From Pleurostoma richardsiae (taxonomy: Eukaryota > Ascomycota > Sordariomycetes > Calosphaeriales > Pleurostomataceae): DNA of 64,000 nucleotides. Below, piece after piece: positions 20,856 to 31,426 of this stretch. Location: the NCBI GenBank assembly GCA_030052745.1, contig JANBVO010000015.1:186001-250000 (forward strand), given 5' to 3'. The notes beneath the pieces are model-generated. The model was given only the letters and a program-made list of their open reading frames with translations, searched no databases and was not told the DNA's origin. Within the stretch, counting starts at the first letter, position 1, and each line of letters opens with the position of its first letter. Made by a program: the position numbers and the translations under genes.

Positions 20856-22734
20856 CTACACCTTGTTTCGTACTGAGCCCAGCTTGCTCTGGATGAACCT
20901 ACTCTTGGAAACAGCAAGACGGACCTGCAAACAAACTTGGCATTAGCACTCTAGAAGATGAAACAGAGCCGCTGGGTCACTTACCCTCTTTCCATACACG
21001 TAGAGAATCATGCCCATGACGCAGCTGAGCCCATGCAACGTGCCGACCCAGAAGTACACGACCTTGTATCCGTCGCGGGCTATCCAGTCATTAATGACGA
21101 ATGTGATAATGAAGGAGAAGATACCCCGCGTGATTGTGACGGCGGCGTAGCCGTCTTGTGCGTGCGCACGGTGGCAGTCAAGCAGGTACGTGTTGGAGAT
21201 GAGCGATTGGATGGAACCGGCGAAGATGGCCAGGCCGTAGAAGAAGACGGGCGCCATCCAGTGTGACTTAGCCTCCAGCGACATGCCAAACCCCCAGAAG
21301 CCCATCAGGCCGAGGATGAAGGCGGGCACTGTCAGCACAATCCGGAACTCGGGCTCGTAGACGCCGTTGTTCTTCTTGGACATGTACTTGACAGTCCAAT
21401 CAGAAATAGGACCCGGGAGGGCGTTACCCAGGGTAGCTCCCACGAAGGAAGACAGGACGGTGAGGCCGACCTGCGCGGTAGTAAAGCCGTAAGGTGGCTT
21501 GGTGAAGATTTGACCCAAGGCCACGGAGAAAGAGGCTGCAAACGCCACCGAGCAACCATAAGCAAAAGAGGCCCAGGACACAGCTGGGAGGAGATATGCG
21601 CTCCAAGGCGTGATTAAAGCGCGGGCAAACGACTCGTCGCTGAATCGACCGTTGTAGACCCTCAAGCACTCCCAGTATGAGCGCTTCTTTTCGGCCACCT
21701 CGCTCGCTTCGAGATCCTGCGCCTCGTCCACGGCCGTACCCTTCTCCTCCGAAGTTACATGGTTTCCGGCCTTGTCGGTTGAAGGGGAGGTCTCTTCATC
21801 AGTGCAGCTGTCGTCGCCCACTTCCTCCCTGATGTCAATGTCAAGGACTCGTGCGCGGTTATACGTAGTCTCCGGACAGGTGAAGAAGAAGATGATAGTA
21901 TATACAGAGATCACAATTACTCTGCATGTTTCCGGTTAGTGACTGAAGAGGGCTTAGGTAACAAGGAGGCTGAACACTCACGTGTAGGTAAAAGGCCAGA
22001 CCCAGGTCTGAGCAGAAACAATCTGACTCCCAATAACCTGCCCGATGGCGTTGCCACCTGAAAGCGCGTAGTGCCATAGGGCCAAGTGAACGCCTCTCTC
22101 ATGCACGAAGAACAGGTCACCAACGCTCGAGCTGACAAGATACTCCAGGGCAGCAATGCCAAGGCCATGGATGGCCCGCCCAACGTAGAGGGCCGTCAGG
22201 CTGTGAGACCTCGCGACGACGATGATATATCCGATGACAGCGATAAGGTTGCCGACGATGATAACGGGTCGCTTACCCCAAATGCGAGCAGCCGGGCTGG
22301 AGATGACAGCGCTGAATCCGAGGGTTAAGAGGACAATGCTCACGCTACGGGATATTTTGGTGATATTGGTGTGGAATAATTTTGCCATCAGAGCATTTGC
22401 CGGGTTGACGAAGTTGTGTGTGCCAGCCATGAGGCCAGTGCCCATGGAGAGGAATATGGAGGTGTACCATTTCCTCGCCGGAGACCAGTCTGAACGGAAG
22501 CATTAGCACACCTAATCATTGACACATCATGGAGTAGAACGGTGATCCCAACTACTTACTTAGCGGGTCATTGGGAGAGTCGGAGGGCTGAGGAGCAAGG
22601 ACGATGTCTGAGTTCCTCCCCGTGCCGTGCTTCAGATGCGCCGTGTTCCGGATGCGGATCTCGGCATCCCGCTGAAGATGCACGGTTCCGGGCACCGGCT
22701 CGTCAGACTTTGGCTCCAGGATCCACAAGCCCAT
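20856..22734 (-). CDS. MFS transporter 2 of cluster (DHA/Hol1-like), paralogue of MFS 1
   Basis: Spliced model: exons 22734-22560, 22489-21982, 21921-20985 and 20924-20856, giving 562 residues. It is colinear with the transporter at 8151-10089: MGLWILEPKSDEPVPGTVHL at the N-terminus, DPLNWSPARKW before helix 1, AARIWGKRPVIIVGN, ALEYLVSSSVGDLFFVHERGVHLALWHYALSGGNAIGQVIGSQIV, CPETTYNR, NGRFSDESFARALITPW, and SLISNTYLLDCHRAHAQDGYAAVTI. The final 22-residue exon (VRLAVSKSRFIQSKLG) confirms the matching tail exon of MFS 1. Splice phases are the same, but the intron of MFS 1 after GKRP is absent here. It shares a divergent promoter with the A-T-R enzyme. The likely role is transport of substrate or product across the plasma membrane; direction is unknown. 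Confidence 0.9.
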
Positions 22735-23467
22735 CGTTGGAGTTTTATATGCAGACAGGCGGAGAGTTTGATGATAGGACTGGACGTAACAGGATGGTGT
22801 CAGTCAAGTGCCTTGGTGATATCGAGACATAGAAGCTCGAAAGTCTGCTGCGGTGACGGGCTCCCTTTTCAACGACGGCACATCACTCTCACCGAGGCGT
22901 GGGCTTTCGCTCGAGCACAGAGACAAGAACTTCATACTATCACGCCTTCGAAATTTGCCGCGAGCCAAGCCGGGCCATTGCTTGGGTTTGCGATCCATTG
23001 ACCGTTTGGGGTTATCCGTTTTGAGTATCGCCGAGACGCAAAAGACAACATCAATTCAGACACGAAGCTTGATAGCCAGCGGCGAGAGCATGGTTCGCTG
23101 AAAGGTTGCTCGCCATATTATAGGGGATTGCGTGACGACGAGCTATCGGAGATGTGGCCCACCCCGAGACTAGCAATCCGGGTCGGCGGTCCAAAAGAGG
23201 CCTGGCTAGGCAGTACCGGTGCCGGACACGGGCTGGAGAGCCAAAGATGGGCCGCAGAAGCCGTGTCCGGTTACCAGGCTCCCGGTAGTGAGATGTGAGA
23301 CTGTCTAGCTGCAGTGGACTCCCGTACCCAGTCCCCCGCCCATCCTCAGTGACAGTCCGCTATCGCCAATCTGACTCTGCACGCACACGTGAAGTGAGAC
23401 ACCTCTAAGGGGTGACAGCGAGTAACGCAGGATCATAAGCGGTCCAACATCACCAGCTGCCATAGCA
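22735..23467. promoter_or_regulatory. Divergent promoter, MFS 2 / A-T-R enzyme
   Basis: 733 bp between outward-facing starts. ATCGCCG stands at 23027-23033 in the context GTTTTGAGTATCGCCGAGAC, closely resembling the context of the 10412 site in the MFS 1 promoter (TTTTAGGCATCGCCGAGATC). No gene is seen in the gap. Confidence 0.4.
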
Positions 23468-26400
23468 ATGGTTCGACATCGTGAGGACGCGGGCCGTCGC
23501 CTGCTACCCCATGTCATTGACGAACTAGCCCGAGAAGAGCCCGAGCGCATCCTCTACGAATTTCCAACAGACAACGACGTCACGCTGCCATACACTAAAG
23601 TCACAGCTCGCCAGTATGCAAACGCGATCAATCGCGCTGCATGGGCGCTTGAAGGCGCTTTGGGAAGGGGTTCGGGCTTCCCGACGGTCGGGTATACGGG
23701 GCCGCAGGATCTACGGTACTTCATATTCGTGATTGCGGCAGTCAAGGCAGGATACAAGATGCTGTACACGTCACTTCGAAACAGCGTCGAGGGAGATCTT
23801 GCGGTGGTCACGGCAGCGGACTGCAAGGCCTGGCTGGTTCCCTACCGAGGCTCCAACATCCAACGTCTTCTGGATCGTGGCGTGTCACTGAAAACAGTCG
23901 CCGTGCCAGACTTGAAAGTTCTTCTAGACTCCAAGTCATCTCCGCCGTACAAATATGAAAAGACCTGGGAGTCGGGTCGACGAGACCCCGTATGGGTGTT
24001 ACACACCAGTGGGAGCACCGGTAACCCAAAACCAGTCTTCCGGTTTCTAGACAGCGTGGCTTCTATTGGAGCCAACACGCTTCTTCCACAAATTAACGGA
24101 CGGCCGCTCCTGCTTCATGACTTCTTCGATACCAGAGTCTATTTGACCTTCCCCTTCTTTCATGTACGTGTCAGACTGGTGATAACATGGAGCTACTGAA
24201 CTGACATACGACAACTCAGGCAGCAGGGCTGGCCAATGGCCTCCTCTGGCCCCTCTTCTTCGGCACTACGGTGATATTTGGACCAGAGAAACCCGTCGCC
24301 CTTGACGTGATGAGGACCGTGATCACGTCGGCGAAGCCGGACGCTGTTTTCACCGCGCCCTCCTTGGTCGAGGAGATATCAAATAACGAAGATTTCCTCG
24401 ACTTGTTAGACACTGTCAACGCTATCGCCTATGGCGGTGGCCCCGTCAGTAAGGAGGCTGGAAGTCGGATCTGGAAGCACACAAAGCTGCGCCTGTCTAT
24501 CGGGACGACGGAGACCGGGTGGCTCCCCTGCCTCGAGACAGACCCCGAAGACTGGAACTACATCCACCTCCACCCTAACGCTGGATTCGAGCTCCAGCCC
24601 CGCGGGATTGGATTGTATGAGCTTGTTGCGGTCCGGCGCCCGGAGCTGCGAGATTGGCAGCCCATATTCTCGACCTTCCCGGATCTACAGGAGTACCATT
24701 TCAAGGATCTTTTCTCACGACACCCGACAAAGCCCGACCTCTACACGTATGAGGGCCGTGCAGACAACGTGATCGTTCTTTCTAATGGCGAGAAGGTGCA
24801 GCCTCACGCCATGGAGCTGACGATCGGAGCGAATCCGCTCGTCGATGCAGTCGTTGTTGCCGGGCAGGGCAGATTCCAGACGGCAGCCATCGTTCAGCTC
24901 GCAGACAAGTCGCAATTCCAGGGCCCGGCTGTATGGGACAAGATCTCAGATCACCTCTGGGCATCCATCGAGGATGCAAACAAGTCCGCATCGGCACATG
25001 CCAAATTACACCGGGATTTCATCGTCATTGCATCCCCGGATAAACCGTTCCTCAAAACGAGCAAGGGCACAGTGCGGCGAGGGCCGACTATCGAGCTGTA
25101 CCAGGAAGAGCTTGACAGAGTCTACTCCGAAGCCGATTCCATCGTGAATGGAACAAGTGACCATTTCGTTGACTTATCGAGTAGGGAGGCATTAAAACAG
25201 TCTCTTCGGAAGATCCTACTCGCTGCTGGGCTGGAATCTGTCGGCGACGACGATGACTTCTTCGCTATTGCAGGCATGGACTCCTTGCAGGTGCTAACAC
25301 TGACGAGACTACTAGCACGGAACTTTGCTGGTCAGGATGGTGATCCTGAGGCTATCAAGCCAGCGCTCATCTATAACAACTGTACACTAAACCTGCTGGC
25401 AAAAGCGTTGATACGGTTGATCAGGCAGCATGTGACTGACACTGAGGAGGCGAGTGCTCAAAGTACAGATGCCGCTCGGAGTCTCTTCGAGAAATATGCT
25501 CGGACGTTGCCAGCGCCAGCAAAAGTTACTCAACCCGCGCTCGCCAGACACAAAGCACAAGGATCGGTAATAATATTGACGGGCAGTACGGGTTCGCTAG
25601 GCTCGTATCTCCTCAAACAGCTCCTCCAGCAGCTCGGAGTACGTGAGCTGTGGTGTCTGAACCGATCGGCAGACGCGCACATTCGGCAGGCCCAGCTCAG
25701 TTTGGCCCGCGGACAAACGCTGGACCTCAGGTCGGGTCGCGTTCATTTCCGCCGTACAGATCTGTCTCAGGATCGCCTGGGGCTAGATACGGCGGATTAC
25801 GAGTATCTGACTGAGAACGTCACGCATATAATACGTAGGCGGCACCATCAATTCGGCGTTTTGAATGAATAAAAACATACGCTGACGGCAAGACAGACAC
25901 GCAATGGCAGGTAGACTTCAACCTTTCCCTCGCGTCTTTCGAGCCGCACATCAAGGGTGTGCGGAACCTGATCGGTCTCGCCGTCGATGCGGCAAACCAC
26001 GGCAAGAAAGCTAAGATAGTTTTCACTTCCTCGGTGAGCGTCGCGAACAAGGTCGGACCGGACGAACCTCAGATTTCCGAGGCCCCGATCACGAACTTCG
26101 CCGTGGCCGGGTCCGGATATGGGGAGTCCAAACTCGTGGCAGAGAATCTGCTGTTGGAGGCGACGGCGCGGGGTGGCGTCGACGTCGTAGTCTGCCGTGT
26201 GGGACAGATTGCAGGGCCTGTCAGAGAGGAGCACAGGGGAGGGTTGTGGAATCGCAAGGAGTGGCTTCCTAGCGTAAGTTGTCTGCCGCGGTCGGCGGCT
26301 CCCGTGGTGTTGTACTCCCTCTCACTGATGTTGCAGATTATTGATGCCTCAGCATACCTGGGCCTGGTCCCCAGATCCCTAGGCCGGAATGAGTGGGTGG

Positions 26401-26831
26401 ACTGGATACCAGTTGACCAGCTCTCTTCCGTAATTGTCGAGCTTGCCGGAATTGAAACCATCGACGAGGAGAAGCACAGTGCTCAGATCTTTCACTGTGT
26501 GAACCCAAACAGAGTCCAATGGCAGGACGCACTGCTGCCGACGGTCAGTTCGCGGCTGCAGCAGAAAGCATCGGGGGGCAAACCCGTCAACACAGTTGAA
26601 CTGGAAGAGTGGATAGGTGCGCTGATGATTGCCGCGGGGGAGGCAAGCAAGACTGATGAAGCCAGAATCTCGGCTTTCAAGCTTGTATCGTTCCTGTCTA
26701 GTCTTGTCCAGGGTTATGCACGGCCGGAGTTCGAAACAATCGAGACGACAAAGCACAGCACGGCGCTGAGGGAGCTGCAAGCGGTTGGTGATGAGTGGAC
26801 GAATACCTGGCTCGATCAATGGGGCTACTGA
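23468..26831 (+). CDS. NRPS-like enzyme, adenylation-thiolation-reductase (A-T-R)
   Basis: Spliced model: exons 23468-24163, 24220-25834, 25897-26273 and 26337-26831, giving 1060 residues. It activates a carboxylic acid as the AMP ester, loads it on a phosphopantetheine arm and releases it reductively as aldehyde or alcohol. The A domain (about 1-530) has core A3 HTSGSTGNPKP (residues 179-189), SIGTTETGWLP and YEGRADNVIVLSNGEKV. The T domain has DDDDFFAIAGMDSLQV with the attachment Ser about residue 587. The R domain begins VIILTGSTGSLGSYLLKQLL (about 682), with HIIHTQWQVDFNLSLASFEPHIKG rebuilt by splicing, FTSSVS, and the catalytic YGESK (about 845). There is no condensation domain. The order is that of fungal alpha-aminoadipate-reductase-like and carboxylic-acid-reductase-like enzymes. 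The last intron (63 bp) is in frame and open, so retention would add 21 residues; splicing gives the better family match. It is divergent from MFS 2 and likely the cluster's signature enzyme. Confidence 0.9.
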
Positions 26832-27246
26832 TTAATTAGATAGACGTAATCCGATCTGCCCTTGCTAGGTTCTTTCTTCTATGATCTATTTTTCTGAGGC
26901 TTGTTATATGAAATCCCGACGAGCAGCGACTTGCTGTCTCCGGTCACAGGTCCTCGCTTTCCCAAAGCTCCCTTCACCGTCCCTATGGGAATCTAAACCC
27001 CCTAGCCGGCACCAACAGTTCTGCCCAGCTGGAGGGACGGCGGGACGATACCATAGTCGTAGTGTGTAAGGCGCAATAGTGGGTCGGGATGTCGCGCTGT
27101 CTCGAAGCCAAGCCCAGAATCGGGCACGCTAAAGGACATCCCAGGCCGTCCGAACACACAACTCAAGGCCCGACCTCTCCCCTGTGCGAAGCTTTTTTGA
27201 CTGCTTGTGCTGATATACACCCCAGCAATCAAAAGCCAGATGCGCA
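26832..27246. other. Intergenic, promoter of the Zn2Cys6 regulator
   Basis: 415 bp between the A-T-R stop and the regulator's ATG. No gene is seen, and I found no exact ATCGCCG element here. Confidence 0.4.
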
Positions 27247-30200
27247 ATGAGCCTCCTCGACATCAACCTCGTCCACGTAGACCCGTCCACCTTCACCAAG
27301 AAGCGGAAGCGCACAACCACCGCGTGTGTGCACTGTCATGAGCGGAAGGTCAAGTGTGATGGCAGTACGTGCTCGGGGAAAGCCCCTCAGTCCTCCGGAC
27401 ATGCCGTTTTCTGACATGGAGATTGTTATCAGAGGATTCGCCGAGCGGGGGGCCGTGCAAGGTAATGAGAGCCCGCCACCCGTGCCTGTCGTCGGATACA
27501 CAAACGCTAACAGACGCTCTCAGAACTGCCTTGCTGCGGGGTTGACGTGCAGGTAGTCGGCCTTGAAGGGAGTACGAGGCTGTTGCTGAGATCGTTGCTA
27601 ATGATGGGGGTGTGCAGGACACATCTTGATGGCCGAGTCAAGGGGAATGGTGCTGCCCAGAATAAGGCCAATCCTACGTGGACAATGTGCGTCACTCTAT
27701 CAAGCACTTCGCAAGCGGCATCATCCTGACAAGTCACACCAGACCTGCAGCAGAGCCCTCGGCACCGGAGAGAACAACCTTGACGCCGGACTCGCTCACT
27801 TCTAACGGGTCTCTTATCATACAGGAGTTACCGGTCTCTGCGAGTGCAGTCGGCTATCCCTCCTCATCGACGTCCTTGACAGAAAGCCCAGGAACGCATA
27901 TGGGCAACAGCCACGATGGCAACGATAGTGAACCCAGCTCGTCTGGTCTGTCGCGGACGATGATGCCGCTCACAATTCAAAGCCCCGTTCCGCGCACACA
28001 AGCACCGCTGGACCGGTTCGAGGCATACATCGAGGACACGCTGGGGCTCTATGCGCCGTCCTTCAAACAGCATAGTGACAAAGCGATCACCACCAACCAG
28101 AGTCCCCATGCTGGACCAGACTTGGAGGGCCTGACTGGGGATTGTCGCCTTGAGGTCGAGATGGCATCACGGCCAACGGTAGAATTGGAAAAGCACATGG
28201 CAAGCCTCGATGCCGCCGACATGGAGCTGCTGAATGCAAAAGGTGCCTTCGACCTCCCACCTAGGAATCTTCAGGAGGAGCTGATCAATGCCTACTTTGC
28301 CGAGGTTCATCCCACCGCACCGGTCATTAACAAGACTGAGTTTTTGTCCGAGTTCCACAGCAATCGTATGCCTAGCAGGCTTCTCCTCTTTGCCATACTC
28401 GCCTCCGGGTCCCGGGCATGCCGGAATCCCGCACTACTAGATGATAAAGGCACAGTTCATTCTAGCGCGCAGCGCTTTTACAAAGCAACTAAGGTGAGTC
28501 TTACTCAACGGATTATCTCAACCGTGTCGTTTTCGAAGAGAGATGGTGCAGTCGCGATATAGAACCATACACGGGATTACTGATAAGATACCGACGTCAA
28601 CGCTATAGGCCTTGTTGGACACAGGCTATGAAATTAGCAAGCTCAAGCGTATTCAGGCCCTCCTGCTCATCACATGGTGGTGGGACAAGAAAGATGACGG
28701 CGGGAGAAACATGAGGTCGTGTGTAGTCGACGCTCTCAACACGGCGCAGAGCATAGGCATGCATAGATGGTGCGTATCGAGATGCATCACTTCGGACACC
28801 AAATCTCTTCATGGAATACCGGGGTTGACACAACTGGCTCAGGGACCACTACCCACAGAACGATCCTGCCACCTTGGGCGTGTGGAAACGTACTTGGTGG
28901 AGCTGCTTTGTATGTTGCCGTTCCCTCTTTCTCCTCGAGCGACTTGATACGACTAGACGTGAGCTAACAACTAGAAAGAACCGTGACGTAGGCGTCGGTG
29001 TTGCCCATGGCCTCCCAAGCACGTTGTCTCTCTCAGAGTTCGACGTGCCTCCGCTATCGCCGGAAGACTTCGACGAGGAGCCTGGCATTCAGAGGGGTCT
29101 GCGGCGATACCCTCATTCGGAAATCGAGATCCGGTTCTTCATGGAGCAGACCCGGGTGATGGAGGCTCTGCACCACATTCACCGCGGCTTCTTCGTCCGC
29201 CAGCGACTGCACGACCACATGACTGGATCCATAGCTCAGCGGGAGGCTTCCTGTAAACGCACAACAGTCACTCCAGGAGCTAGGTCCGACAAAGAATGGT
29301 ACCCGGATTCCTACCAGGATGAAGGACTTCTGCTTTGTAGGGATTGGCTAGAGCAGCTACCCGATATTGTCCAGTACAATGTCGATGATATCCGAGGACA
29401 TAAGTTCTGGCCGGCATTCCTCCACATACTGTATTAGTACGTCGTTACTTATGTGCCCCTGTCATGTTTCTGGTTCACGGAGAACACTAATGGCATTCTG
29501 TAGCACGAACATCATGCTTCGCTTCCGGGAGAAATCCGTCTCGAGACCTAAGACGGGCCGTGCGGCTGCGGAGCGTGAGTACTCTCAAGCTCGCGGCATT
29601 GCTGCTGCAACGATGATCAGCAAGATTATCCGGAATGTGAGGGCGCATGGCCAGGTCCTAAGATGCACAGGACAGTTGTAAGCAGTCGCTCTCAGCATTT
29701 CCACGTCACGCATCGAGTGAGTGATCTTACTGACTCTACTCTTCCGGGAAAGGACCAATTCTATCTTCAACTGCCTCATCTTCTTCCTCGTTGAAGGCCA
29801 GTCCCTTAACGCGGACGTGCGGCGAGATGCACAGCGCAAGTACAGCTTGTGCCTCAACGTGCTCTACGACTTCAGCCAGCTCTGGGTTTCAGCTTCACTC
29901 ATCCACCGCCTCTTCGAGTCACTCCAGGCTCACATGCACGTGTCTTTTACCAGCAAGAGGTCGGCATCGTTGCTCGCTGGCCAGTTGCACTCCCCCCTAC
30001 CCGGTCTTACTGTGTCGAGCGCCATCACAAATTCGTATATGAAGCAGTAAGCCACCCTCCTTGTCCGACTCTATAAGTGCAACTGGTATTTCAGCGCTTG
30101 TGATAACACATGATGCGGTAGACTGCTTGCGACGGACTTCTACTACGATGACAGCAGCGCCGGCGTGCCGAGCTTTGGACACTCAGCGAGTAGCCTAGGG

Positions 30201-30437
30201 AGGTCTACACCACAGACAAACTACATGCTAGATGACATCCCCTCCGACTTCGACCAGGCTCTAGGGTCCGGTCTACCCGACACGCTCAATATTGACCAGT
30301 GGTATGTGCTGAACCACGTTCATGTGCTCTACTCTAGCAGAGGGCTAACTCGCAATCAAAGGGTCAACTTTTTCGGTTTAGGTGATACTGGCCTGACGCC
30401 AGCTGCGCCGGAGACATTCCAGTGGGATGACGCTTAA
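27247..30437 (+). CDS. Zn(II)2Cys6 fungal transcription factor, probable cluster regulator
   Basis: The start is ATG 27247. The binuclear zinc cluster is split over three small exons, 27247-27364, 27433-27461 and 27524-27552. Splicing yields ACVHCHERKVKCDGKDSP...GGPCKNCLAAGLTC, a correct Cys-x2-Cys-x6-Cys-x10-Cys-x2-Cys-x6-Cys array preceded by basic KKRKR. The join after 27552 is uncertain: either straight to 27716 or through a micro-exon near 27618-27636. Later exons are about 27716-28493, 28609-28769, 28843-28909, 28979-29436, 29504-29677, 29753-30046, 30122-30301 and 30362-30437. They encode the fungal-specific regulatory domain, including NAYFAEVHPTAPVINKTEFLSEF, TWWWD..ALNTAQSIGMHRW, and GVWKRTWWSCF followed by a polar stretch. 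Such proteins bind CGG-containing sites in the nucleus and often control the cluster in which they lie. The domain call is strong; exact exon borders in the middle are moderate. Confidence 0.82.
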
Positions 30438-31426
30438 CGTCCTTTCCACAGAGGAACGACTACCAGCCGACATCATCCAGTGTCTTCGAGAGATGGTTGG
30501 TTTCTACCGATGGTAAAGCGGGGGACAGCTATAAGAACTGCAGCCATGGAAACGCGCCGGAGTCAAGTATATCACCTAGACCGACCGTTCTGTGCTGAGA
30601 CGCATGTCACTTTGTGACCTACTATCAAAAATATGAACTATCTCAGTGGGCTTGGTCAATCTGATCAGCGGAGTGTTCAATGGCTCGATAATTCCTGCTA
30701 CTAGCAATGTTCAAAAAGGATGTCGAAAGCTAGGCTTCTCAATAGCCATTACCTCGATCTTCGATCCGTGGACAAGATCCCTCTCTTAATCTGGGCGCCG
30801 TAACTAAGATTTACACCTAACAGCCTTAACTACCTCGTTCGCAAAACATTGGTATCAAGAGGTACCCAGTCGTCTAACCAGATTCCACTGCCGCGGTTAG
30901 CTTGATCAGTAAACCATCGCCGCGAATCCGCATCCAGACTTTATCAGTCGTAATATGAGGACCTACTGACGCGATCAAGCTGCCAAGAGTTAAACCTCAA
31001 AAGTCCGTCTTATATCCCACACTAGTGCAGGCACTAACCCAAAGAGACATCACCGAAACTGCAGGGACCGTTCTCTTCCGATGCGGCGGGACGGTGAACC
31101 ATCGCTCGGCGGTGCTGTTCCGGGAATAGCCACCTTATGAAGGACCTCCATGTTCGGCAACGGCACCGCAGATGAGAGACATCGGCAGAATAGGGCGAGA
31201 AGCCGGCGAAATGGTGCAATCGTGGGGCTGGAAGTCGAACCGTTGTCCGGCTCGGCGTTGGGATATGCGGCAGGCCCGTTATGCCCTAGGCGTTACACAT
31301 CACGCCTACCATCTTGCGCTCCTTATCTAGGATGAGAGCCATGCTCGGAATCGTCAAGGGTCACCGCTCAATTGACCACCTCCATAGCAGTTACAGGGCA
31401 CTAGTGGCTTGTGGCAGGACAAGACC
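30438..31426. promoter_or_regulatory. Intergenic, promoter of the BVMO gene
   Basis: About 1 kb between the regulator's stop and the BVMO start. No gene is supported. ATCGCCG occurs at 30916-30922 (context AACCATCGCCGCGAATCC). Several further CGG/CCG-containing stretches lie at about 31075-31260, including two CGGCGGGAC/TCGGCGGTG-type sequences, which a zinc-cluster protein could bind. Confidence 0.35.

Noticed and set aside
25835-25896. Apparent premature stop in the A-T-R enzyme at 25870
   Set aside because: Explained by a GTAGGC...CAG intron; splicing restores HIIHTQWQVDFN and the reductase domain continues.
27553-27729. Open plus-strand frame ending at 27729 as a separate small gene
   Set aside because: It overlaps the uncertain third/fourth intron region of the Zn2Cys6 regulator and has no independent start or domain.
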